Origin: Papiliotrema nemorosa
Taxonomy: Eukaryota; Basidiomycota; Tremellomycetes; Tremellales; Rhynchogastremaceae
DNA: 64,000 nucleotides
Reading direction: 5' to 3'
Assembly: GCA_032158125.1 (NCBI GenBank)
Contig: JASKOT010000005.1
Location: 124,001 to 188,000 of the forward strand
The first letter of the stretch is position 1. Every line of letters begins with the position of its first letter. The translations under genes and the position numbers were made by a program. A model generated the notes under the pieces. The model saw nothing but the letters and a program-made list of their open reading frames with translations. It had not been told where the DNA came from and did no database searches. This document shows positions 1 to 11,417 of the stretch, in pieces.

Positions 1-375
1 GGACCGATCGCAATACCGTCAAGCCTTTTCCAAACGTCAGAGTCGATCTCAACATGGCTCCCGCGGGTTCAAGACGAACGAATTGAGGACTATGCACAGT
101 GTCAGAGCACAAGAATATGCGCTGTCATCTATGTAAAGTACTCGGAATATGGTACATTCCGAAAGCCGGAAAAGGCCGTCAGTTGCCGCTCTCATCCCTC
201 TACAGCACGCCTCTTCATCGCATACACGACGTTGGGAGCAGCGACAAAAAGGACTATAGCTGTCTTGTATATGTATCAGAGAAAATATTGGTCTATCAGC
301 CCATGTAAACCCGCAGATTTCACAGATGAAACCGATTTGAGCTGACTGAGGCGAGTCCGAATGACTAGGAGTTTA
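1..375. other. no supported gene
   Basis: Short open frames only, none with splice signals or recognisable protein. The left neighbour is outside the window. Confidence 0.4.
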
Positions 376-900
376 CAAATCACTCAGAAACCTCAGGCTC
401 TGCATTTGGATGTTGGGCAGGGTCGAAAAGATGCGGAGCTGCTGGATTTTGTCGGCCCGGTAATTTGCGGAGTCTGGCTGGTCCTCAAAGCCTCCTACAA
501 CACGAAACGGCGAGAATCATGTGATCCTTCGCTATTTTGATCTCGTACAAGGCGCATGCCCATAGGAATGTTGAATGGTGGATATGGTCAGGATTGCGCA
601 CTCTAGAATCAACCGATTCGCCGCCATGACTTGCTTTTCGAGCCGACGCGAATGGTCACCTTTATCAGCGTCCGAGATTTGTCCCAGAGTGACATCTTTC
701 CTATCCCTTGATAACCTCTGTATTTTTCGCGCTCTCGAATGGCGTGAGATAATTCATGCCCATACCTGTCAAGCTTTCAGCCTGTCATGGCATAGCGAGC
801 TGCTATCCATCCCCTCATTTGATACGGTTGGCCGGGAGGTGCCAGTGCACTTCAACTTTAGACCGGGGCGCAATGAATGCTAAGCACGAGACGCCTAATT
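376..900 (-). CDS. possible 3' exons of an unrecognised gene
   Basis: On the minus strand the last exon would begin after a GTGTTGTAG acceptor near 497 and end at a TAA near 376; it reads GGFEDQPDSANYRADKIQQL and on to LRFLSDL. A preceding exon in a helical, charged frame (RKDVTLGQISDADK, roughly 650-760) ends at a GTGACC donor in the phase needed for the last exon. I could not find a convincing first exon or start between here and the LSM1 stop at 1063. No domain is recognised. It could be a real short gene or a chance open stretch; the right edge is approximate. Confidence 0.28.
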
Positions 901-1062
901 CGGAAGATCAAGGTAGAACATCGCTGCCGTTTCTGACGCCATGCCCATGTGGACGGATCGAGACATGAATTCATCGGGCTCTCTAAAAACACTCGGAGCG
1001 GGATGTGGGAGACGTTGCAGCTATCCCCTTGTTGATCTGACCCAGAAGGCGCATTGCGATGT

Positions 1063-1781
1063 CTAGTACGCATCACCTTCCCTTCCTTCATTTGCGAAGC
1101 CAAGTTTGTCGAGAACTTTGGCTTTAATGAGGAAGTCTCTCTCTTTTCGTTTCTGCTCGTCAGCCAAATCCTAGAGGTGCATTATTGAGGCAGGTGGAGT
1201 CTGATACCTACGTTGTCCGCTTCGATCTCAGCTTGGATCTCTTCGAACGGAGCTTCTAGCAGAGGGACATTATCTTCCGCTATCAGATCCTATACATTAG
1301 TCGAGGCTAAACAAACGGTCAAGCGCTGATGAGTAGAGGGGTTGAAGCGGGATGAGAAAGGGTTGATCTGGACTTACAATTTCTCCTAGAGCTACTACAT
1401 TCTCTCCTCTGATCAACAACACCCCCAGATCTCTGTCCGCATACTCCCTTTTGAAATGTAACCTCTCAATAGTGCTCTCCAACAGGAAGTTTGCTGTGAA
1501 TTAGCAGGATAATCTGGTTGAAGTCGAAGGGAACTCACCGAATTGATCGTAACTCCTGAACACACCTATGAGTTTTCTGCCATCCCGCAGAATCACCATG
1601 ACCTTTTCTTCGCAGTGTCAGTATAGCAGCACGATTGGGAAAGACTGGCGAATATGTTTCGGGAAAGTGTTTATAGCGCTCGGTACAGTAGGGCGGGATG
1701 AGGGAGGCAAGGTTTGGGTGACTCACTGTCGACGAGGTCGACGAGCGATCCTGATGTTGTGAACGGTATAAGAGCGTCCAT
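1063..1781 (-). CDS. LSM1: Sm-like protein LSm1
   Basis: Subunit of the cytoplasmic Lsm1-7 ring, which with Pat1 binds the 3' end of oligoadenylated mRNA and promotes decapping. Five exons join in phase: 1727-1781, 1539-1607, 1378-1493, 1212-1289, 1063-1170, giving about 141 residues, close to the family length. It starts MDALIPFTTSGSLVDLVD. The Sm1 motif is seen in KVMVILRDGRKLIGVFRSYD and Sm2 in the IRGENVVALGEI stretch, with the Lsm1-typical STIERLHFKREYADRDLG between them. The C-terminal extension ends KLGFANEGREGDAY. The start is the first ATG that gives the family N terminus; an open frame continues upstream to 1949 but looks like 5' UTR. It diverges from the RING gene at 2155. Confidence 0.95.
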
Positions 1782-2154
1782 ATCGACGAAGCAGTTGGAT
1801 GTGAGAGGATGGTTATAGGCATGAGAGGGTAGTTCAGTGTGGATGGGTGTGTGGGTGGGAAATTTGATTCCGCTCTGATGACGAGGACGAGGGTTTGGGT
1901 AGCGACGACGATGGGTTTGATCACTTGCTCTACCTCGTATATCCATCACCTACACCTCCTCCACGTGCATTCTGACAGAGCCTTACAGCATTGGTCTCCT
2001 GATCTCCTCACCGCTCCATCTTCCGATTCAGCAAAACCATCCCCGTCGCAGGGGCTACTGACCCTTCCTCGACCCTTTCCCCGCTTCTGACTCAACCACC
2101 GCTTATACCTCTTTGTGGAGCTGGCCGGACCTCCTGCCACCCCTTTTGTCCAAG

Positions 2155-3907
2155 ATGATCGCCTCGAAGACGCGCGCAGGCTTTCCAAAACGTATTGGCC
2201 CACCACAATACGAGGCCACGACTAAAGAGGAAACCATACCCACCAGCAAGGCTTCAAGCGGAGAAGAGAAGACCGAGGAAGAGGAAGATGGAGCCTTCCT
2301 CGAGTATATCCACTGTCATATTTGGTATGTGCGCTCCAAGACGACCCTCAAAACACCCACCGCGATGCCTACTGTGCCTGGTGATACTAATGCTCAGTGA
2401 TCATCCCTTTTATGGAGGGGAAGATACCAGGCAATTCTTCATCACCAGCTGCGGGCATATCGTCTGTAACGCCACACAGCACAACCGTGCGCTTCATTTC
2501 CTACGCCAATTGAGCTCACAAAGCAGACATGAAGGGAAGATGTACTGTATGCGGGAAAGGAGGCAAGGAAAACCCAATAGAGACGACCCCTCTGGACGAA
2601 GAGGTCATCTCTTTCGTTCTCTGCCGGTCTCAGCTGAGTATCAGATGCCCAGTACCCTGCGACACTGGTTCATGTCTTCCTCGGCCAACCTAAAGATCTT
2701 GGACGATGCCACTGCCCGGAACAAGGCGAGTTGTTTACGACTTTCCTCTTGGGCCCTGTTTGACCACACAGTTCCAGGCGCAGGAATTGCAAAGGCACCT
2801 CAAGTGCAAAAATGACAAGATCGACAAATTGACGGTGCGTCATCGTAGCCTACTTTGCGTCATCGTGATCTACTTGGATAGAGCATGCTCACTGACCATC
2901 AGGAGATTGTAAGAAGGATGAAGGAGAAGATCAAGTCGTATCAGATCATGGAGGAGGAATACCAGAAGCTACAGACATTGTATGCAGCGACTGTCAAGTG
3001 AGTCGGATCGTGCATTCCCTTTGTTGGTCACGACACTGAACTTCAGGGAGAATGCCGAATTGCGGCGCGAGATTGCGTTCCCTTCAGCTCCGAGTGGGCA
3101 AGAGGTACAAGTCGAGTACTTGTCGGGTCAGCTTCCTCAAACGATAATCCACGCTGTCGTGGCTGACTCTGCAGACCCAACGACGTCGACAACGATGCCC
3201 GTCCATCCTGCGCCCTTCCGTCATATCCCGATGCAGCAGTATGGAAATGCCCTTGCACCGGTACAAGAAGAGAGCGAGGGTGATAGCGATGGCCATGCAG
3301 CTAAGCGAATGCGCACCGGGTCTATAGCTCAGACACCTCAGCCGTGAGTACCTTTTTCTTCCTAAACCCATTCAACCTGCGTTGCAATAGGGTCGTACAC
3401 ATGTGACATCCAGGTTTGTTCCCGACCCCAACAGACCTTTGATCACCTCTCGCATGGGTCCTCCACCTGTACCCCACTCTCAGTCAGACCATCAGGCATC
3501 CTCGTCTGATTGGATACCTCGTAGAGTTTATACTCCACAGCAATATCCTCAAGATGGACTAATGACTCCGAGACCCGCAAGTGCCATGTCTCAGCGAACG
3601 AATCTTCAGTATGTCCTCATGAACTCGCAATAACACGAATGCTCATTGTAGGCATTACAGGTTTGATGTGGATAGGTATGATTCTGCAACTCCAGCATCA
3701 ATCTCTCGACCTCCTTCTCAAGCATACCGAAGACCTTTAAGCGTGGCCTCACATAGACCTGTCAATGCCTTGATGGCGAACCTCAACAATGATACGCGGA
3801 ACTCGCATGACAATCAAGCAGGTCTAAGCCGAGCTGGGCCCGGGCCTGCGACTCAGGTATATCGAGATCGACTGAATGGTAATCCGGTAGTCGGGCGAGT
3901 TGACTGA
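2155..3907 (+). CDS. RING-finger coiled-coil protein, Zip3/HEI10-like
   Basis: Probable SUMO/ubiquitin E3 ligase of the Zip3/RNF212/HEI10 group, which marks meiotic crossover sites. After splicing near 2318-2398 the N-terminal region reads CHICDHPFYGG and then FFITSCGHIVC, the first half of a RING. The next exon gives CTVCGKGG for the last metal pair. A heptad-like segment follows (QAQELQRHLK; RRMKEKIKSYQIMEEEYQKL at about 2905-2998). The tail is long, disordered and Pro/Ser/Gln-rich, and ends GRVD. That order (N-terminal RING, coiled coil, disordered tail) is the Zip3/HEI10 layout. The exons between about 2470 and 2830 are uncertain because several frames are open. A generic RING protein cannot be excluded. 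Confidence 0.6.
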
Positions 3908-4314
3908 TATAATAGACACTGGCCGACCTCCAACCATGTGAAGACTACAATAATAGCCTCCTATCCTTTCACCTATCAAGGAACAAGAGGTCCAAATACA
4001 TCCTTCTCGACATATCGACTGATCCATTGCAAGCTTTCATACGGACATCAATGCAACATTCGAGACAGATACCCCGCTGGCCGTGATACCCTGTATACAC
4101 CAACTCGCGGATCCGCAACGTGCTCAACAGTTTTTATGGGATGATTCGTTTCTGCTGTACATCTGTCAATGCATCCTCCTTTCGCATCCGTGATCATTGA
4201 TTGAACGCCGAACGGTATCTCGCTCCTACACATCATGACGTGAATTCGGCATAGAATACATCATGACTTTATTACTCGTTACGACCGTCCATTGCGACTA
4301 ACTGCCGGGTGGGG
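3908..4314. other. convergent 3' spacer
   Basis: The two flanking genes end towards each other here, so this holds their 3' UTRs and terminators. No open frame with coding character was seen. Confidence 0.5.
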
Positions 4315-6824
4315 TCACTTTGCTCGTCTCACATTTCCCCAGAAACTGACCTTCTCCACTCCTTGAATGAGCTGATCTACATTCCCCAACCAATTTGACA
4401 ACTGCGAATCAGTCTTTGAGATGGAATGACAAGGTCATGCCTTACCATTTCTTTCTTTTCCTCGACACTTCTAGTTTCATTTCCTCTCTTTCCCGGCACA
4501 TCCTTCTTCTCTACACCACTTCTAGGTGTGGACTCTTCAGACTGTCTGCCAGATGGGATCCTCCTGCTTGGCGCAAGAACAGACAGTGCAGGTGAAGAAC
4601 TCGACGGTGGGATTCTACCTCGGGTCAATTCTGCCGGAAAAGCCCTTTTGGCAGGTGTAGGTAGAGGCAGTCCCGCCTTGTCTTTATCGTGTCGAGGTGT
4701 AGATGGGATGACGGAAGATGAAGTGGTGGAGGGAATGCTGTTCATAGAGGGGGAATGGGCGATAACCGACGGAGGTATGGATTTCCGCCTCGAGGCCAAG
4801 AACGGACTCTCGGAGAAAGCGGGTACAGGCGGTGGTGAAAGAGGAGGAGCGAGCGAGGACATGTGTGATTGCGTTCGAGAATGTCTGATTTTCGACTGTC
4901 GCACAGCCGATGGAGGGGGTAACATCGCGCTGGAGCTGGAAGACTCGATCGGGGAGTGGGTGACGGATCCGGACAACTTGCTAGGTCGACGAAGAGACAC
5001 GCGACGGGCAGTTTGAGAAGCTGGATCATTGGTTGTGCTCGACCGAGACATACCGCTCGATTGGGATTGAGGTCGAGGGGGCACCACCGTTGATGAGCCA
5101 GAGGAAGATGATCGTGTATCTGAGAACGGGTCGGAAAAGTTACTCTTGGTCGTACCTTCATTCTCGTCAAGTTTGATAGCCGTCACGTCGCGCTTCAATT
5201 TGCTCGACGGTCCCGATGCTAAATCAGACAGCCTTGTCGAAACGCTCGAACTCTTCGGCAGACCTAACCCGAGACCAGCGTTGTTCCTCTCAGCAGACGA
5301 GTCAATGACGGACCATCTTCGAGTGTCAGGTGCGGTAGCTTTCGTAGCAGGTGTGGTCGAGGTGGATGGCATGTCACTAGGCGAGGCAGGTACTGGTTCC
5401 AAACTCGGTGTTGTACTGCTTGTAAAGGAGACTCCGCCCCCAGAAACACGTCGAGCACTAGGAGTCAAGAAGCCCAGAGCGGGTTGAGGTTTCTTTTTCG
5501 GTGTAGTGGGCACAAAGGGGATGTCCAGATCCTCTATCCGACGCATGTGCTGCGAGGAAGATGGGAAAGGTGAAGGGGAGACACGTCCGCCAGAGCCGAT
5601 CGAGCTGGTAGAGGAAGACAAGGGTGATGGGGGATAGAGCATCGATTCCCCAGAGGAAGAGGAAGAAGTTGATGTGTTGGAGGAGGAAGAGACCGCTCGA
5701 GGAGGTCTGAAGTCTTCAGGGAGGAGGTAGAAGTATAGAAATTCGGCGCATTTCATTCTACATGTGAGCTGTATGTCTGGACGAGGGTTGAGTGACTCAC
5801 TTGATCACCTTCTCTACGCTTGATCCCCTCATGACCCTCGAGACGGCTTCGAGCCCGCCCAGCCTTTCAAAATTCCTCGCATTCGCAGGGCAGTCAACCA
5901 ACACATTGAAGAGCAATTCCATAAGAGCGTAACCGATTGGGTGGGAGGGCGATGTGATTTGTGCAGAGGACGAAACAAGGGGCTGAGATGGCTGGGTGCG
6001 TAGCAAGAGCAACAAGTCGATCAGGATCTGCAGACTCAGCCATAATGCTATTCACAGCCGCTGAAGCTTACCTCAAGTATGTGTGATTCTCCGGCAGCCT
6101 CTTTACACCTCCTGCTCAGCAGACAAAGTCCTTGAAGCAGGCGCAACATGCTTCCCAGTTCAATGACGACAGATCCGAGTTCTTCTCCTGTGGGTGGATG
6201 TTTAGTGATCAATCCCTGCGCATGTCGGACAAGCAGGCTAAGCAATGGGACATGTACTGGCCATCAGTATACATGAAAACATGCACGAGAGGTGTATCTC
6301 ACCTTGAAGACCGATAAGAGCAGTGAGAGACAAGCCGCCTTCTGATGATTCGCGTTCGGGATGAACACAACATCGCATCAAAGCCTTTTCGAGGTTGTCC
6401 AATGCGGCTCTTCTCCTTCTGTCCGAGCTCCTCAAAGATACAATCTGGCAGTCAGCCTCGAGGTCGGCACACATGCATGTCGAAGATGTGGAAGCTTTGG
6501 AGGGATTGCACAACTCACATCATTCATCCAACCCTTGACGTCTTCTTCACTGACCGCTCGTCCCCTAGATCTCACCCTTTTTCCCTCCTCTACACCGTGT
6601 GTGGACTTCACTCCAGATCCAGACAGCCCAGGGAGTTGGACCACGGACGCTGAACTTGTGGATGAACCCTCGTCGACCCGACCCAGAGCGGGATGTTGAC
6701 TAGCCCTCTTCTCCCTCTTCTTCTCTGGCGCAGCCGGCATTCCAGGCATATGAGAGACTCCGTCTGCAATCATAGAGAGTGCCGAAGTGCTCTGTGATTT
6801 TCTGTGTTTCTGTAGACGGGACAT
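4315..6824 (-). CDS. Cdc14-family septation initiation network protein
   Basis: Homologue of fission-yeast SIN component Cdc14 (Pfam Cdc14, unrelated to the phosphatase), which pairs with the Sid1 kinase in the pathway triggering septation after mitosis. Six exons join in phase: 6519-6824, 6303-6444, 6072-6256, 5801-6027, 4446-5757, 4315-4401, about 750 residues. The Cdc14 domain runs from about residue 100 (DRRRRAALDNLEKALMRCC) through FNVLVDCPANARNFERLGGL to MKCAEFLYFYLLPEDFRPP. A Ser/Pro-rich region of more than 350 residues follows. The final 44-nt intron (4402-4445) leads to a conserved-looking end, WLGNVDQLIQGVEK. Reading through that intron would stop at 4377 and lose this end. An 18-C run lies upstream of the start. 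Confidence 0.85.
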
Positions 6825-6926
6825 TGGAGTGTATGCCCCGTCGAATGGGGTCGATTGTTGATGTTGCGACAGGAGATAGAAATCATTCGCGTCTGTGTTT
6901 GCATTTCCGTTTGGGTGGCAACTCCT

Positions 6927-6944
6927 CCCCCCCCCCCCCCCCCC
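6927..6944. repeat. poly-C homopolymer of 18 bases
   Basis: An unbroken run of 18 C on the plus strand (18 G on the transcribed side of the downstream Cdc14-like gene), about 100 bases before its start codon. It lies in the 227-base spacer between two same-strand genes and is a likely site of length variation or sequencing error. Confidence 0.9.
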
Positions 6945-7051
6945 ACTCGACAAGACTCGATACAATGCATTGTGTCCATGCTATCCCTTTGTGTACAATT
7001 TGTATATGCGATACTGCTTCATGACATGTTAGATCCCCAATACGGCAATGC

Positions 7052-8832
7052 TCAGAACCCCCAGGAATCGTCTCCGTCCTCATCTTCCATACTCATCCCC
7101 GCCACTTCCGCCTCTACTCCACCCGAAGCCTCATACCCCTCTGCACTCAACCCCCACACATCGTCCATCCCTCCCCATCCCCATCCATCCTCTTCTTCCT
7201 CGTGCTGTACTTTACGCACTACCAGCGCCTCCACACATATCCTCTCGTTGCCCAATATTGGGGTATCGACCATTGTCGGTGCGTATTCCGTAGATGAAGA
7301 GCTCGAAGATGACAATGATCGAGCTCGAACAGTCTGTACATCGGCAAAAGAGAGCGAGAGCGAGTCCAAAGGAGTGGTCAAAAGATCATCTAGCGACTCG
7401 TCTGTAATGCTCTGGACGTCATTGGGTGCTGATGGAGTGGCCAGACGGAGGGAAGACGGGCGTGTCGGCGCGTGAGGATGGGCCGACAGGGAGCGATCTA
7501 TCATGCTAGGTTGAGGATAAACTTGAGGAAGATCCGGAACCAGGCCAGGAGACATGCCGTCTCCACGTAGTAGGTCGAGACGTCTCGATTCTCGGCGAGC
7601 CATCGACTTGGCAGCCTTTGTTGTCGCTTTCTTCTCTTGCTCTAGCCTTTCTTCTTCGCTGATTTGCCTAATTTTGTGCGTTCGGTTCTTACGCCTTTTC
7701 CATGAGCCTGTAGAGGAAGACGTAGTGGGTGAAGCGGGTTCAGAGGTCTCAGCAGGTGAAGGTGGGATCGGTGGGTCTTCCAGGTCCAAATGGAAAGTCG
7801 GCACGTCTTCATCTACGTCCTCGACCTCCACCGTATCTTGTTGTTGATCGACGCCTTCGTCGTCTGAGTCATCGCCAATATCATTGGGATCAAAGACGAT
7901 CCGTCTTGAACAGCCAATCTGAGGATCATAGGTCGATGCCCCATGAGCAGGAGATTGCCTCTGTTCCCATGCGTCCCGCCTCTCACGTCGTTTTCTGCCC
8001 CATCCCCGTTTCTTCTTCACGGGAATGGTGACAACCGCGTCCTTTGCTGTTGATGCTGAGGCTTCCGCAATGGGAAGTAGAGAGGAGCTTCCCGCCAGTA
8101 CAATCTCCTTGAGAACCAGGACCGTCGCTCCGACTTCCGAGGCCATGAGCTCGAGTGTCCTCAATGAAGCGTCCATATCAGCCCGAGAGAGTCCAACGAC
8201 AGTCCCATCGTCTGTGGGTCAGCGATCCGCCTCATCTCAGTGTCAAATCACCTACCGGCAAGACCTAGCTCGTAGATTGCCTCGTTTCTTCCTTGTTTCA
8301 ACCTCCACATCATCTGCGTGACCAGCCTCTCAAACCTATCCCCCGACGGGTTGATCAACTTCAATTTATACTCAATGTGCCCTTCTTTATCTCTTTCAGG
8401 TTCCAATTTGGGTACGATTTTCGGACTAGGCGAGTCGGTGATTGGAGAAGGGGAAGTCAACAATGCATGTCTCGAGAACGCCGATGTAGGTCTAGCCAGC
8501 CTTTCTTCCCATTCTCGAAGGGCTTGAGATGTGGATAAGGGTGGAGAAGGGTGGTTAGGTGTGTTGAGGCTCGACGATGTGCTTGACAAGCTCGCAGGAA
8601 TGGAGAATGAGGCGGAAGATCGACGTTGAGGTAGAGCGGTGGTGGATAAAGAATGGGCTATATCGTGCCATGGGGAAGGCCTACGAGCAGGTGTGTCCAG
8701 TATCGAGTCGTGAGTATGGGTATCGGAAGTGACAATGTCCACTGGTGTCGGGTATGGGATTGGGATGTCGGACCCGGTTGTGCTCTTGAGTCGTTCACCC
8801 GCCCCGGCAGAGTTTATCGCGACTGGCGACAT
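7052..8832 (-). CDS. GTPBP1/2 N-terminal-domain protein lacking a GTPase domain
   Basis: Two exons (8256-8832 and 7052-8211, 44-nt intron, phase consistent) give about 580 residues. Residues of roughly 150-240 match the region before the GTPase in GTPBP1/GTPBP2: GHIEYKLKLINPSGDRFERL, then VTQMMWRLKQGRNEAIYELG, DDGTVVGLSRADMDASLRTL and a GATVLVLKE end. In GTPBP1/2 a translational GTPase domain with GxxxxGKS follows. Here what follows is a basic KKKRGWGRKRRERR patch, acidic and Ser-rich low complexity, a charged helix near EEERLEQEKKATTKAAKSMA, and a tail ending GDDSWGF. No P-loop or DTPGH is visible. The role is unknown; it may compete with or regulate a full-length GTPBP elsewhere. The poly-C spacer follows its stop. 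Confidence 0.75.
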
Positions 8833-9271
8833 GCCGTATGGTGCTTTTCTTCAGACAATCAGGGTGCGAGATGTTCCAGTCTTGTAGCTACCTCGTTATG
8901 ATTGTGCTGTTGATCCTGTTGTTATGCTTGTGGGTGACGGAGTGGCGGCAATGGTCACTCTGTTGAGACCTTTACAGCGAACGATCATCTTGGTAGGAAT
9001 CGAGTCGAACGCGCAGAAAATGTGTTTGGTGTTTCAAACAACGGCGAGCATGGTCGCTGTCGATCCGATATGAATGTATCCAAGCACAAAGGGTGCACAC
9101 ACAAAGATCAGACATGACCTCCGGAGCATGAGGTCGACTCGAGGTGAGTAGGGAATGCGGAGATCGCCGCTACTTCGTCGAACGTTGACTTTGACTGGAT
9201 TGATCGCGACGACGACCTTTACACCGTCAGCGACATCTGAAACAGCCATTCCAGTAGACCTCCTGAACAAA
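8833..9271. promoter_or_regulatory. divergent promoter spacer
   Basis: Separates two divergently transcribed starts, so it should hold promoters for both. An open frame on the plus strand runs from 9155 into the prefoldin start but lacks family similarity. No clear TATA element was seen. Confidence 0.4.
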
Positions 9272-9956
9272 ATGTCCCTTTCCGATGATACACTGAAGAA
9301 GGTACGTTCTCCAAATTCCGGTCTGATATCTTCCCGAATGGACGAGGGTCCTCCCCTTCCATCTATCTCACTTGGAATGCTTCGAACTGGTGTCTGACAT
9401 CTAGATCTTGAACCAGATCCAAACGCAAGCGGTCGCGTCGCAGAAATCACTTTCCGTCGTCAAAGCGCAGATTGCGTCAAAGGAAAAGGAAAGGAAAATC
9501 TTGCAACTTACCATGCGAGAATTGGGGACTGTACCTCAAGATGGGAAGATGTATCGTGGAGTCGGCAAGATGTACGTGTTGGCCTTGTCACCATGTCCTC
9601 CATGTGTGGAGGGGAGGGAAGAATTCCGTGCTGAATGGACAGGTTCATCTCCCAGCCCAGGACAGAGATCGATTCCACGCATAAATCGCAGGAACAAGCT
9701 TTGAACGACGAGATAACATCGTTAGGCAAGAAGGTATGTCTACACCGACGTGATCCACGCCCGTAGACTTTTACGCCATCTCAAGCTCGTCTCGTTGTGC
9801 TGTCTCCAAGCTGACCAACAGGGCAAATACCTAGAAAAGCAGTTTGAGGAGGCCAATAATCAATTGAAAGATATCGTCAGTTTACTGCTTGGCCCTGTAC
9901 CGGTACATACGCTGACCTAGCAGTTCCACAGCCAACAGCGTGCTCAAGCTCAGTAG
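9272..9956 (+). CDS. PFD1: prefoldin subunit 1
   Basis: Beta-type subunit of the hexameric prefoldin co-chaperone, which passes unfolded actin and tubulin to the CCT chaperonin in the cytosol. Five exons give about 120 residues, the family length. It starts MSLSDDTLKK, continues ILNQIQTQAVASQKSLSVVK (first helix), the beta hairpin MRELGTVPQDGKMYRGVGKM and FISQPRTEI, then the second coiled-coil helix ending FHSQQRAQAQ. The start at 9272 is chosen because the family begins here. A 39-codon open extension upstream begins at an in-frame ATG at 9155 but has no family counterpart. Confidence 0.93.
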
Positions 9957-10280
9957 ACGCTCTATGGGCACTACGGTGGGAAGCTTGGATATAACACGAC
10001 AGACACGAAATATAACGATAGACAAGGTGATACTCGCTGAATGCGACAGCACATTTAGGGCAGCCGAGGCAATGTGTGCACAGACCCGGGTATCCTTTCG
10101 AGGATGGGACTCGGCCAGACGGACGAGGTCGTGGTCTGGATACATCACCTGCTTCCGTGGCATTGTCAAATCATGCATGTATTATGCGATGTTTTACACC
10201 TTCTGTCGGCTCTTCTCTCAATCCGCCATCTGCCTATTCATGATGGATAGTCTAGATCAAGCGATACATGAATTGGGCGC
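9957..10280. other. convergent 3' spacer
   Basis: Lies between two genes that end towards each other. A plus-strand open frame crosses it but continues as the antisense of the NAC-alpha gene, so it is not called. Confidence 0.5.
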
Positions 10281-11055
10281 TTATGTGCCGATTCGCATAA
10301 CTGGCTTGTTAGCTGCGGACGATTGGACAGAAACTCGACAACTCACTAGCATTGATGAGATCACCCTTCTCCTCCTTGAGGGCCTCTCGAGCCTTCTCCT
10401 CGGTACAACCGGTCTGGGCGACGACGAGCTTGACGTCGTCCTCCTCGACCTTGACGTCGGCTCCATCGGTCGATGCAGCTGGCTTGGTCTCGGCCTCACC
10501 GGCCTTGTTGGCAGACTCGAGATCCGGTGCACTGTTGTGTCGTAAATTGAGAAAAAATGAATCGGTATAGTGGGATGGGTGGTACATGATGCAGGTTGAG
10601 TAGTCGCGTGATAAAGGAAGGAGAAGAGTGATCAGCACATTCACCCTCGAACGCCAGTCTATCACTCACTCGTCACCTTCACCACCCATCAAATCCTCGA
10701 GAGACTTGGGAACGCCATCCTTGAATCCACCTTGCGAGTGAGCCTGTTGAGCTGCCTGGGACGAGGCAGCCAATTGAGCTTGAGCCGAGAGCTGGGCAGC
10801 CGAAGATGGGTCTTCCAACTTGGCCTCTCCGTAGACAATGTACGTGTCGGCGCCTGGCAATTTCCAAACTTCAGGTTGAGCAACCACAAGGAGGACGTTC
10901 TTGGGTCGTCGGAGGGTAACACGTTGAATTCCGGGGACTCGCTTGAGACCCAAACCCTCGAGAGCTTTTCGGGCCTTTCGCTCGGGTCGAGATTGGATGT
11001 CGATGACGGATCCGGCTTCGGCGTTGTCTTCAAGGGAGAGGTTCTCGATGGACAT
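10281..11055 (-). CDS. EGD2: nascent polypeptide-associated complex subunit alpha
   Basis: Alpha subunit of NAC, the ribosome-tunnel-exit chaperone that shields nascent chains and controls SRP access. Three exons give about 190 residues. It starts [15 protein letters not shown]. The NAC domain reads [20 protein letters not shown] and [20 protein letters not shown], followed by an Ala/Gln linker. A C-terminal UBA domain, specific to the alpha subunit, reads [20 protein letters not shown] then [11 protein letters not shown] roughly 140-nt intron follows GGEGDE, and a short one precedes the last residues [11 protein letters not shown]. The last residues differ from the usual helical ending of the family, so the final exon is a little less sure. 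It diverges from the SEC14 gene. Confidence 0.95.
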
Positions 11056-11417
11056 GATGAGCTGGATGTATTAGGTGTTTTGACGTAGTGGGTCGACGAG
11101 GTATTCAGGTGGAAGGAGGTGGAAGGGGGAGAAGGGCACCAGTTTAGCGAGAAGGTTGACACGTCATGGTCAATCCAGTACAAAGGCGGGATCTATTGGC
11201 CCCACGTGACACGTTATCAATCTCCTTGGGTGGCGAAAGGGGGCGGAGATCCATCTCCGTGTCGTCCCCGAAGCGACGGGGAATCCGGCAGCCGTCACTG
11301 CCCTCGTAAGATTGTCGAGATCATCAAGAGGAGAGCAGGGTGGAAGAGTACTCGACAGATCCTTTTCAATACATAAGAACGACAGATCCCCTCTGACAGG
11401 TCACAGCAGCCCAAGCC
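11056..11417. promoter_or_regulatory. divergent promoter spacer
   Basis: Spacer between two divergent starts. It contains GC-rich stretches but no element I can name with confidence. Confidence 0.4.

Noticed and set aside
4426..5016. Long plus-strand frame opposite the Cdc14-family gene
   Set aside because: It is the antisense of the Ser/Pro-rich exon; low-complexity sequence stays open on both strands and shows no splice signals.
9940..10545. 201-codon plus-strand frame across the spacer and NAC-alpha
   Set aside because: Its second half is antisense to the clear EGD2 UBA exon and the first half has no coding character.
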